From: Parasediminibacterium sp051861445
Lineage (GTDB): Bacteria; Bacteroidota; Bacteroidia; Chitinophagales; Chitinophagaceae
Assembly (NCBI GenBank): GCA_051861445.1
Contig: JBHYCS010000016.1
Location: 34,418 to 98,417, forward strand
Length of the DNA stretch: 64,000 nt
Direction of reading: 5' to 3'
The notes under the pieces are model-generated. The model was given only the letters and a program-made list of their open reading frames with translations, did no database searches and was not told where the DNA came from. Both the position numbers and the translations under genes were made by a program. Of this stretch, positions 44,516 to 53,500 are shown in pieces (position 1 is the stretch's first letter; each line of letters begins with the position of its first letter).

Positions 44516-44524
44516 GCAAAGATA
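44516..44524 (-). promoter_or_regulatory. Candidate secDF promoter -7 element
   Basis: Minus strand TATCTTTGC, a full TAnnTTTG match, 30 nt before the secDF ATG. At 20 nt further upstream there is only a T-run, not TTG. Confidence 0.45.
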
Positions 44525-44641
44525 GGGGAATGAACAGTAAAAAAATCGGAACTAAAAAAAGGGTTGTTTAACTAATAATAATGTGGATATCAGGGGTATT
44601 TTAAACAAGTATTTGGTTGAATGGAGTGTTTTTTAAACACT

Positions 44642-44806
44642 TTAATCTATTGTTGGTTCGTCTTTAGGTTCTCTCTTCGAATAATCATCATTCATTTGTT
44701 GAATAATGTTTTTCTTGTCTCTTCTGTTTTCTATCACTAAGAATACAATAACTATGGTAGTAACCGTTGCTATCATTATCCAAAATAAATAACCTTTTTG
44801 TTGCAT
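44642..44806 (-). CDS. 54-residue single-span membrane protein
   Basis: A short protein starting MQQKGYLFWIMIATVTTIVI at ATG 44806; the frame opens further upstream but this Met directly precedes the TM helix. One TM span, then a strongly charged tail (ENRRDKKNIIQQMNDDYSKR, ending EPKDEPTID). No family recognised. It lies upstream of secDF on the same strand with about 150 nt between them, so it is probably a separate transcript. Confidence 0.55.
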   Translation of the reverse strand: MQQKGYLFWIMIATVTTIVIVFLVIENRRDKKNIIQQMNDDYSKREPKDEPTID

Positions 44807-45050
44807 TGTTATTGTTGTTTTTAGTCTAACAAAATAAAACATCAATACTGTTATGGTAAATCCTTAGCCAAAAGCATCTACTACAGTATTGATGATTTTA
44901 ATTTTGAAAATGTGTAGAGGGAATTGATACAGATTAAATGTTTTTATTGATAGCAAATGCTAGTTAAAAAAGTTAACTACCATACATGTTTACTGTTGCA
45001 GCCAAACCAAACGTATTTAAAGTGTTGTAAAACTAACTATTGGTTTCTCA

Positions 45051-45371
45051 TTATAAAATTAGAATGAGTAATAAAATGATAATAATAATAGCACCGACTG
45101 ATAAATAAACACCACCATTATTTAACTTCATTTCTTTTTTGATATCTTTTATTTCGGTTCTCAAACTTTTTCTTTCACCTCTTGTAAGATTGGTTTTGGG
45201 CATTTCTTTGATTTCTTGCAATCTTGCTAATAATTGATTGGTTTTTATTGTTTTTTCTATAGAAGTAACTTCCGTTTTTGTAGAATCTATTGAATGAGTA
45301 GCATAGGCATTGATACTAGTTATTAATACCATGCATAAAACGCTTGTTTTTAAAAATTTATGGAATACCAT
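45051..45371 (-). CDS. Small exported protein with C-terminal TM anchor
   Basis: A 106-residue protein with a signal peptide (FLKTSVLCMVLITSINAYA), a charged helical middle (LLARLQEIKEMPKTNLTRGE, RKSLRTEIKDIKKEM) and a very hydrophobic C-terminal helix (VYLSVGAIIIIILLLILIL). Short proteins of this design are frequent in Bacteroidota and have no known role. Bitopic anchoring in the inner membrane with the middle in the periplasm is the expected topology. Confidence 0.65.
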   Translation of the reverse strand: MVFHKFLKTSVLCMVLITSINAYATHSIDSTKTEVTSIEKTIKTNQLLARLQEIKEMPKTNLTRGERKSLRTEIKDIKKEMKLNNGGVYLSVGAIIIIILLLILIL

Positions 45372-45688
45372 ACGAGATTGTTGTATATGTGTTTTAAATT
45401 GTAGCGTAAATTAAAGTGCTATACAACCTTACAAATACTTCATAAAGGTCTTTGAATTAAACCCTATTCTATTACACATTAATGGTTATTAGTTATATAT
45501 TTCCTATGGCTCTTGTTAAATCAAGTTTAATACAATTTAGTAAGCGTATACATAATGGTACCGTAAGTTTTTAAAAATAGACAAAATTTTAAGTTTACTT
45601 TTGATTTTACTGCTATTGTTTACCCTACATTTGTTGCCTAAAAAAACTAACAAGTGTTATTTTTATTAATAAAGTTAATTTGTAAATA
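45372..45688. other. 317-bp divergent intergenic region
   Basis: Very AT-rich. Apart from the rightward promoter at 45601-45633 I see no gene, RNA or repeat. Confidence 0.5.
45601..45633 (+). promoter_or_regulatory. Promoter of the ccsA-ccmD pair
   Basis: TTG (45601-45603), 22-nt spacer, TACATTTG (45626-45633), matching the Bacteroidota consensus; the ATG is 56 nt downstream. Confidence 0.55.
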
Positions 45689-46378
45689 ATGATACGATCT
45701 TTTTGGTGGAAAATTCTAGGTATTGTTTTATTACTCTACACTTGTTCTTATGGTTTTTTGGTTGAAGTGCCAAAACTTGACGATAGAATGCAAGAGTCTA
45801 TTCGCAACTTTTTCTTTCATGTACCCATGTGGTTCGGTATGATGATCTTATTATTGGTTTCATTGGTTTTCACCATCAAATATTTGCGTAATCCGAGTGC
45901 AAAAAATGATTTTTATGCAGTATCATTTGCTGCTACAGGAACCGTTTTTGGTATTATGGGAATTGTAACCGGGGCAATTTGGGCAAATTACCAATGGGGG
46001 CAACCTTGGAGCGGCGATCCTAAACAAAATGGTGCAGCAGTTGCCATATTAATTTATCTAGCATATTTTGTTTTGAGAGGAAGTATGACTGATGAAGAAA
46101 AGAAAGCAAGAATTAGTGCTGTATATAATGTATTTGCTTTTTTTATGTTATTTCCTACTTTATGGATTTTGCCCAGATTAACCGAATCGTTACATCCTGG
46201 TGGACAAGGTAGTGAAGGAAATCCTGGAATTAATGGTAAAGATTTAGCTCCATCATTAAAAATTGTATTTTGGCCAGCCGTAATTGGTTGGACTTTATTG
46301 GGCGTTTGGATTACAACTTTACGAATTCGTACACTATTACTAACCGAACAAATATTAAATCATGAAAATAATGCCTAA
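45689..46378 (+). CDS. Cytochrome c biogenesis protein CcsA/CcmC family
   Basis: A 229-residue integral membrane haem-handling protein with six predicted TM helices. The family WWD-type motif appears as AIWANYQWGQPWSGDPKQNG. His residues that can ligate haem are in FFFHVPMWFGM and ESLHPGG. It presents haem for cytochrome c maturation on the periplasmic side. It overlaps the next gene by 17 nt, the classic pairing with a CcmD-like small protein. The di-heme peroxidase in this window is one possible client of the pathway. Confidence 0.88.
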   Translation: MIRSFWWKILGIVLLLYTCSYGFLVEVPKLDDRMQESIRNFFFHVPMWFGMMILLLVSLVFTIKYLRNPSAKNDFYAVSFAATGTVFGIMGIVTGAIWANYQWGQPWSGDPKQNGAAVAILIYLAYFVLRGSMTDEEKKARISAVYNVFAFFMLFPTLWILPRLTESLHPGGQGSEGNPGINGKDLAPSLKIVFWPAVIGWTLLGVWITTLRIRTLLLTEQILNHENNA

Positions 46379-46580
46379 ATTATATAGTAGCCTTTTATTA
46401 TTATGCCTTGCATTTTCAGCAATTGCTCAAAATACTGCTGAACCTACTGTAGATGTTATGCGTAGCAATGGAAAAATTTATGTAGTAATGGCTGTGGTTT
46501 TAGTAATTATGATTGGCTTTTTTACCTATTTATATACAGTAGATAAAAAAATTACCAAACTAGAAAAACAACATAAATGA
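46362..46580 (+). CDS. CcmD-like small membrane protein
   Basis: A 72-residue protein whose start (ATG 46362, or ATG 46371 giving MPKLYSS) lies inside the end of the CcsA/CcmC gene, implying translational coupling. It has a signal-like N-terminus (LYSSLLLLCLAFSAIAQ), a TM helix (IYVVMAVVLVIMIGFFTYLY) and a short Lys-rich tail. This matches the CcmD family that stabilises CcmC and haem transfer. The N-terminal hydrophobic stretch is an addition common in Bacteroidota. Confidence 0.8.
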   Translation: MKIMPKLYSSLLLLCLAFSAIAQNTAEPTVDVMRSNGKIYVVMAVVLVIMIGFFTYLYTVDKKITKLEKQHK

Positions 46581-46654
46581 TAGTTTTTCTACAGCTTACG
46601 TGTATCTAACGAATTTATATTCTTGCCATATTTAAAAACAAAAAATCAATATTC

Positions 46655-48073
46655 ATGTCACATCAACCGTACAGTTTTTTTCAAAGTGTTGAAAAAAGTT
46701 TTGATAAAGCAGCACAGTTTACAAAGTTTGAAAAGGGCTTGCTTGAACAAATTAAAGCCTGTAATAGTGTTTACAGTATGCGTTTTCCTGTAAAAATGGA
46801 CGACGGCAGAATTGAGGTTATTGAGGCTTATCGTGTACAACACTCTCAACACAAAACACCTTGTAAAGGTGGTATTCGTTTTAGCGAAGAAGTAAACCAA
46901 GACGAAGTAATGGCATTGGCTAGTTTAATGACTTATAAATGTGCCATTGTAAACGTTCCATTTGGAGGTGCAAAAGGTGGTATTAAGATTAATCCACGCA
47001 ATCATAGTGCTTACGAATTAGAAAAAATTACACGTAGATATACTGCTGAATTGGTAAAGAAAAACTTTATTGGTCCAGGTATAGATGTACCAGCACCTGA
47101 CTACGGAACAGGCGAAAGAGAAATGGCTTGGATTGTTGATACGTACCAATCTTTAAAACCAGGTGAAATTGATAGTGCAGGTTGTGTAACTGGTAAACCA
47201 GTAACACAAGGTGGTGTTAGAGGTAGAAAAGAAGCAACTGGTTTAGGTGTTTTTTTTGGTGTAAGAGAGGTATGTAATATGCCAGATGTAATGGAAAAAT
47301 TAGGATTGCCAGTTGGAATTGAAGGAAAAAAGATTATTGTACAAGGTCTGGGAAATGTGGGTTATCACAGTGCAAAGTTTTTTAGAGAACATGGTGCAAT
47401 TGTGGTAGGCATTGCAGAACACAACGGTGCTATTTACAACGAAGCTGGCTTAAACGAAGAAGATGTATTTCAGCATAAATTAAAGAATGGCTCTGTATTA
47501 AATTTTCCTGGAGCAACAAATGTTTATAAAAGTGCTGATGCTTTAGAAATGGCTTGTGATATTTTAATTCCTGCTGCTTTAGAAAATGTAATTAATGGGG
47601 ATAATGCTAAACGTATTCAAGCAAAAATTATTGGTGAGGCTGCAAATGGACCTCTTACACCTGAAGCCGATGAAATTTTTGCTGAAAAAGGCGTATTGGT
47701 AATTCCTGATATGTATTTAAATGCAGGTGGTGTTACAGTTAGTTATTTTGAGTGGTTGAAAAACTTAAGCCATGTTCGTTACGGAAGAATGGAAAAACGG
47801 TTTACCGAAAATATGAATCACCATATTTTGGCACAAATGGAAGGCTTAACGGGTAAAAGAGTAGCCGATGAAGACCGCAAGTTTATAGAACATGGAGCCG
47901 ATGAAATTGATTTAGTACATAGTGGATTGGAAGAAACCATGATTACTGCAACTAGAGAAATCATGAAAATTTGGAAAGAAAATCCTGCTATCCCTGATAT
48001 GAGAACAGCGGCCTATGTAAATGCTATTAACAAAGTAGGAACTATTTACAACGAACTTGGAATTTTCCCTTAA
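46655..48073 (+). CDS. gdhA: Glutamate dehydrogenase (Glu/Leu/Phe/Val family)
   Basis: A 472-residue dehydrogenase interconverting glutamate and 2-oxoglutarate plus ammonia with NAD(P). The substrate-binding region has HKTPCKGGIRFSE and the motif PFGGAKGGIKINPRNHS. The catalytic segment is GIDVPAPDYGTGEREM. The nucleotide-binding Rossmann motif is GLGNVGYHSAKFFREHG. The C-terminal signature GEAANGPLTPEADEIF, then IPDMYLNAGGVTVSYFEWLK, is intact. Length is typical for the NAD-type enzymes. It is monocistronic, with a terminator about 25 nt after the stop. Confidence 0.95.
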   Translation: MSHQPYSFFQSVEKSFDKAAQFTKFEKGLLEQIKACNSVYSMRFPVKMDDGRIEVIEAYRVQHSQHKTPCKGGIRFSEEVNQDEVMALASLMTYKCAIVNVPFGGAKGGIKINPRNHSAYELEKITRRYTAELVKKNFIGPGIDVPAPDYGTGEREMAWIVDTYQSLKPGEIDSAGCVTGKPVTQGGVRGRKEATGLGVFFGVREVCNMPDVMEKLGLPVGIEGKKIIVQGLGNVGYHSAKFFREHGAIVVGIAEHNGAIYNEAGLNEEDVFQHKLKNGSVLNFPGATNVYKSADALEMACDILIPAALENVINGDNAKRIQAKIIGEAANGPLTPEADEIFAEKGVLVIPDMYLNAGGVTVSYFEWLKNLSHVRYGRMEKRFTENMNHHILAQMEGLTGKRVADEDRKFIEHGADEIDLVHSGLEETMITATREIMKIWKENPAIPDMRTAAYVNAINKVGTIYNELGIFP

Positions 48074-48097
48074 TCTTTTTGAATAGATTATATTATG

Positions 48098-48137
48098 AAA
48101 CCGTTAGTAGAAAGTTAAACTACTAACGGTTTTTTTA
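48098..48137 (+). terminator. gdhA terminator
   Basis: AAACCGTTAGTAG (48098-48110), a 9-nt loop, CTACTAACGGTTT, then TTTTT. Confidence 0.9.
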
Positions 48138-48201
48138 TAAATAAAACAATCCATTTCAACTTTGGTATCGTATTTGTAAATAAAATTTTAAATACAATTT
48201 T

Positions 48202-48399
48202 ATGAAAGCCTTACAATCTACTTCATCTAAACTAAATGGATTATTTACCAATCATTTCGTTGAAATTTTTTCTGCCGATTTAAAACAGAAAAAAGTAGTG
48301 AGTGTAAAAGGCTATAAAATTTTATTCAACAATTTTATTTCGTTTGCAAAGCAAACAATAAAAGAGTTTAAACAAGGAAATAAAAATTCGATGTATTGA
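48202..48399 (+). CDS. Small basic hypothetical protein (65 aa)
   Basis: A 65-residue Lys/Phe-rich protein (MKALQSTSSKLNGLFTNHFV; QKKVVSVKGYKILFNNFISF). No signal peptide, TM helix or known family. It lies between two terminators on its own, about 130 nt after gdhA, and is followed closely by a bidirectional terminator, which supports it being a real transcription unit. An sRNA with a chance frame is the alternative. Confidence 0.5.
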   Translation: MKALQSTSSKLNGLFTNHFVEIFSADLKQKKVVSVKGYKILFNNFISFAKQTIKEFKQGNKNSMY

Positions 48400-48419
48400 G
48401 TGCGTTTTAGTTATATAAT

Positions 48420-48455
48420 AAAAAATCCCTAAGCAATTTTGCTTAGGGATTTTTT
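48420..48455. terminator. Bidirectional terminator
   Basis: A 15-bp stem (A6 + TCCCTAAGC with its complement ending T6), 6-nt loop. It sits between the small gene and the leftward ABC-F gene. Confidence 0.9.
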
Positions 48456-48472
48456 ATTGGTATTTATTATCG

Positions 48473-50362
48473 TTAATCTGCTAATTCTAGCCATCTCAAT
48501 TCCATTTGTTCTAACTTAGAAGTAATTGCTAACAATTCATCTCCTAAGTTTTTCATTGCATCAAAACTTAAGTTGCCACTACTCATTTCTTCGGTAATTT
48601 TTGTTTTTCTTGCCTCTAACTGTGGCATTTCTTTTTCAATTTGCTCAAACTCTTGCTTTTCTTTAAAACTTAATTTTTTTGCGGTTTTGGTTTCTATAGT
48701 TACAATATTGTTGCTACTTGGTGTAGTGGGCTTTGTAGCAGTTTCTATTGGGGCAACTTGCTTTTTCTCTTTTTCTCTTTCTTCAATTCTCAATTGCGTA
48801 TAATTGCCAGGAAAATCTCTTACAATTCCATTTCCTTCAAAAACAAACAAATGGTCTACCAATCTATCCATAAAATATCTGTCATGACTTACAATAAGCA
48901 CACATCCTTGATAATCGGATAAAAACTTTTCCAACACAGCTAAAGTGGGCAAGTCTAAATCGTTGGTAGGCTCGTCTAATATTAAGAAATTGGGATTTGT
49001 AAATAAAATGGTGAGTAACTGTAAACGCTTTTTTTCACCACCACTCAACGATTCTAAATAGGTGTATTGTTTATCTGGTGGAAATAAAAACAATTCTAAA
49101 AACTGTGCTGCACTTAAGCTGCCACCTTTTGCCAATGGAAAATTTTCGGCAAAAGTTTTTACATATTCAATTACTCGAATGTTTTCTTTAATAACCAAAC
49201 CTTGTTGAGAAAAGTTGCCAAAAACAACTGTATCTCCAACATTTATTTTACCGCTATCAGGAGCTTCTAATCCTTGTAAAATATTCAAGAAAGTAGATTT
49301 TCCAACGCCATTTTTTCCAACAACACCAATTCTTTCTCCTTTACTAAATGTGTAATCAAAGCCTTTTAAAATTTGCAAATCGCCATAGCTTTTATACACT
49401 TTTTTGGCTTCAATAATTTTTCCACCCAAACGGCTCATTTTTACCTGAAGCTGTACTTGTTGGTCTTCAATTTTTTGTTTTGCTTTGGCTTCTACATCAT
49501 AAAAATTATCTTGTCTACTTTTACTTTTTGTAGTTCTAGCTTTTGGTTGCTTACGCATCCATTCTAATTCTTTTCTGTATTCATTTTTTGCTTTATCAAT
49601 ACTTGCTTGTTCACTTTCTATACGAGCAGCTTTTTTCTCCATATAGTTTTCATAGTCGCCTACATAAGTGTACATATTTTCACGTTCCAATTCCCAAATT
49701 TCGTTTACAACTGCATCTAAAAAGTAGCGGTCGTGGGTAACTAATAAAAGAGTAACACTTTCTTGACTTAGGTAATGCTCCAACCATTCAATCATTTCAA
49801 CATCTAAATGATTGGTCGGTTCGTCCATCATTAATAATGTATGTTGATGTTCAAAGCCAATATCAATTAATGTTTTGGCCAAAGCCACTCTTTTTCTTTG
49901 TCCACCACTTAAATCGCTTACGTTTTGTTGTAAATGATGAATATTTAATTTTTCTAATATTTGTTGGACTTTAGCTTCATAATCCCAAGCTCCTAATTCG
50001 TCGATTTGTGTTATACAGTCTGTAATCGCTTCAGCATCGTCGGCTTCTAAAGCTATTTCGTATTTACGCATCACCGACATGATAGGGTGGTTGCTGCTGA
50101 AAATATTTTCAATAACAGTTTTGGTTTCATCAAATTTTGGATCCTGTTCAAACAAAGCAACTGTAACCGCTTTATTAATAAATAGTTTTCCATTATCGGT
50201 CGTTTCTTGACCAGCTAAAATTCGAAGTAAGGTAGATTTTCCAACACCATTTCTTGCAATTAAGGCAATTTTATCGCCTTCGTTAATGTGAAACGTGATA
50301 TTGTTGAATAATGGGTTAATGCCATAACTTTTGGTTAACCCTTCGGCAGAAACATAATGCAT
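48473..50362 (-). CDS. ABC-F family ATPase (Uup/EttA-like)
   Basis: A 629-residue protein with two ABC ATPase domains and no TM segments, as in translation-associated ABC-F proteins. Domain 1: Walker A IARNGVGKSTLLRIL, signature LSGGQRKRVALAKTL, Walker B LLMMDEPTNHLDVEM. A charged linker with EWMRKQPKARTTKSKSRQ follows. Domain 2: VGKNGVGKSTFLN, LSGGEKKRLQLL, FLILDEPTNDLDLPT. A C-terminal Lys/Glu coiled coil (KLSFKEKQEFEQIEKEM) resembles the Uup tail. ABC-F proteins act on stalled ribosomes or give antibiotic protection; this architecture favours Uup. A perfect TATATTTGC element ends 4 nt before the ATG, implying little or no leader. Confidence 0.93.
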   Translation of the reverse strand: MHYVSAEGLTKSYGINPLFNNITFHINEGDKIALIARNGVGKSTLLRILAGQETTDNGKLFINKAVTVALFEQDPKFDETKTVIENIFSSNHPIMSVMRKYEIALEADDAEAITDCITQIDELGAWDYEAKVQQILEKLNIHHLQQNVSDLSGGQRKRVALAKTLIDIGFEHQHTLLMMDEPTNHLDVEMIEWLEHYLSQESVTLLLVTHDRYFLDAVVNEIWELERENMYTYVGDYENYMEKKAARIESEQASIDKAKNEYRKELEWMRKQPKARTTKSKSRQDNFYDVEAKAKQKIEDQQVQLQVKMSRLGGKIIEAKKVYKSYGDLQILKGFDYTFSKGERIGVVGKNGVGKSTFLNILQGLEAPDSGKINVGDTVVFGNFSQQGLVIKENIRVIEYVKTFAENFPLAKGGSLSAAQFLELFLFPPDKQYTYLESLSGGEKKRLQLLTILFTNPNFLILDEPTNDLDLPTLAVLEKFLSDYQGCVLIVSHDRYFMDRLVDHLFVFEGNGIVRDFPGNYTQLRIEEREKEKKQVAPIETATKPTTPSSNNIVTIETKTAKKLSFKEKQEFEQIEKEMPQLEARKTKITEEMSSGNLSFDAMKNLGDELLAITSKLEQMELRWLELAD

Positions 50363-50426
50363 AGCTGCAAATATATGTGTTCAGTAGAAGTACTTTGCTA
50401 CAGCAACTAAGTTCTATATAGCTTTT

Positions 50427-50457
50427 TTGATTGCTTTTTTGTTGAATGATATTTTTC
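50427..50457 (+). promoter_or_regulatory. Promoter of the giant lyase gene, overlapping a LacI-type operator
   Basis: TTG (50427-50429), 20-nt spacer, TATTTTTC (50450-50457), close to TAnnTTTG. Its last base is the first base of the operator palindrome, so a bound repressor would cover the transcription start. Confidence 0.5.
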
Positions 50458-50470
50458 GAAACCGGTTTCG
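50457..50470. promoter_or_regulatory. LacI-family-type operator palindrome (copy 1)
   Basis: CGAAACCGGTTTCG, a perfect 14-bp palindrome with the central CG typical of LacI/GalR-family sites, 69 nt before the lyase ATG. A second perfect copy is at 55715-55728. Confidence 0.75.
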
Positions 50471-50539
50471 CAGAAAAAAAAGTTTAAAATCAATACCTAC
50501 AATTCGATTGCGGTTAATTTAGATTTTACAATTGCCTGC

Positions 50540-53500
50540 ATGATGAATTATTTCTACAAGATTACTTTGATATCATTATTTTCTACTCTTACCATATTTC
50601 ATACAACGGCTCAAAACTATTTTCCTGCAGGCTTACCTAAATCTAAAATTAACCTTTGGTTAGATGCTACTGATGCCAATACTATCACTATTTCTGCTGG
50701 CACTGTAACTAGATGGACAGATAAAGCCAATAATCTTCAAGCCAATTCTCCCGGAACATCATTTAATCCAACAATAAATTCTACTTTATTGTCTGGAAAA
50801 AATGTGATTGAATTTGAGGGTACTAAATCTTTAAATATTGCAGATCATCCTTTGTTAGATCCTTCAAGGGGGTTTAATTTGGCACAAGTAGTCTACGTTC
50901 ATCCAGATGCTACTAGCAATTATAGTACAGCAACCGATTTTAGGGTAGGCACTTATTCTAGAAACGAAAATCCGCTTACCAATGTACCTATCGGAACACC
51001 ATCTATTGCTTTGAGATATATGACTGGCACAAACGATAATCGCTATAGAGTAGGTCTGGCAAGAAATACCAGTTCTGTAATGATTGGTGCCAACAATGCA
51101 TCTTTTCCCGATCTTTCTGGTACATGGAATTTAATAGATAACTATATCACTTTCACAAACACAACCGATTCAGCAACGGTTATTCAACTAAACGGAAAAA
51201 ATAATATCAGAAGTGCCTATTCATTTATCAATTCTACACAATCTGTTGCAATCGGAAATAGATTTACCAATTATGCAAGCGTACATTGGTCAATTGGAGA
51301 AACCATTTTAACAGGAGTTCCTTTACTAGCTTCTGGTAAAAAAATATTGAATTGTTATTTGGCGAATAAATGGAATTTGCAGGCAAATCTTCCTGTCGAA
51401 TTACAAAATTTATATCAAGCACCATCCACATCTTTTACCAATCAATTGATAGGAATTGGTACAGAAGGAGCTACTGATTCTATTAATGGAACAGGCTCTA
51501 ACAATGGAATGGGATTTTTAAATGTAAATGGAAACAAAGGTTTTTTAAGAGAATCAGGCGACTATTTATTAGCTGCTGACAATGCAGCTTCAGGTACCTC
51601 TACCATTGGTTCTAATTTTACAAGATGGAATAGAACTTGGTATATTCAAAAAACAGATGCAGTAGGCTATGGTGGCTTAGTACATATTTTTTTCGACTTC
51701 AATAGTTATGGAATTCCCAATGCGTTAGATACGGTTGCCAATCAATATTTTCTTTTATTCAATCTAAATAATAGTGCTTTTAATACAGGCAATAATTATA
51801 TCATTCCAATAGTAGAATTTCAACAGTTTGCTTCAAGTAGGCAGTTATCGTTTTTGGTAGATGCCCTTCATCTTTCAAATGGATATTACAGTATTGTATA
51901 TGCACCAAAGTCAACACCAATTAGCAATATTCCATTGCTTACCAATTTTTCATCACCATCCATTCCATCAATTCCGGCTCCAATTATCAATACAATCGTT
52001 GCTGGCAATAAGTATAATTATGTGTTCATTAATACAGATAGTATTAACTACGACATTGCTTATTTTAAAATTTTTGTTGGTGAGAATGGTGCAGCACCAG
52101 TTTTAATAGATAGTGTGGTTGCCAATAATAAAATGTATGCTCATTACAATCTTGTTAATGGCAATCAGTACCAATACTTTGTAAAAGCAGTGTATGCTTT
52201 GGGTAAAGAAAGTTTATCGTCAAACTTAGTAACAGCAACACCAGGCATATACATACCTCAATGGCAAACCACACCACAATTTGCAGGTGCAGGAAGGGTT
52301 TTTATGAAGGCAAAATCGGTTGGTGAAAATGCAGCCATTCAGTATTTTTTCGAAAATGTATCAGGTGGAGGAAAGTCAAGCGGCTATCAATCGAATTCAG
52401 ATTATACGGACGTTTCGTTGATTAATGGAAATACATATACGTATCGATTTAAAACGATGGATAGCATTAAAGGTGTAAGTACAGAATCTGCTTGGTCACA
52501 GCCATTTTCTGTAGTTGTTGCCGATTCTGCAAAAGGTGGATTTGCCTATAAATTTTCTTTTGTAGATAATAATTCAATTGCTGTTCCAAATGGTATAGGT
52601 CCATCATTATATAGTGCAACCACAATTGATACTACAGGTTTGCGTTTTATAAAACATGCACCTGCATTTGGTATTCATCCACGTATCTATTGTAATCCAG
52701 AAGATTCTACTTCTATTAAATGGCGGTTTCAAAATACAGCAAGTGGAAGAGCTTTGGCAAAATATATTCACAACATTACTGTTTTATTACAATTAGGCTT
52801 TGGTAATGGGGGCACTTATTCTACTTCTGCTAGTTATGCAAGAGATACACTTGGTAATCCTTTATTGGCCAATGTTGGCTTTACCAATGTAAAACCCTTG
52901 TACGATTCTTTGGCTTTAGGTGATATTGGCGTGGTAAACAATTACAGTAATTTATGGGGTGGCTCAGCTACTAAATTGGCCAATATACTTTCTTACGAAG
53001 CTTTTGAATGTTGGTTGTTTAAAGGAACAATTGACCCTGTTACCAATACATCTTACACCACAAGAGCAGCAAAATTGGCAAGAGCAGTAAGTGTATGGGC
53101 TCAAAAAGCATTGGCAGATAATACCAATCCTTTGTCTTTCGATAATAGAGATCGTTTGGGTAGTTTACAAATGGCTATGATTTACGATTTTTTGTATGAC
53201 CAAATGACGGTAAATCAACGAGATTCTGTTCGTATGGCATTAGTAGCAATTGCTGTAAAAGATAGTATGGATTTGAATTTGGTAAACTCGCCTTCTTTTT
53301 CCACCGTATCTAATTGGGCAACTTTTGGTTACGAGGCTATTCCTTTATTGGCTATTGAGGGAGAAACTGGTTATACACAAAAAAATGAAAATGCACTGCA
53401 AGCTTATTGTAGAGTGGTATTGAACTTTTTGAATTATGGATTTTATGAACAAACAGGTGGACCTGTTGAAGGAATCGGAAAAAATCAAATCAATATTGCT

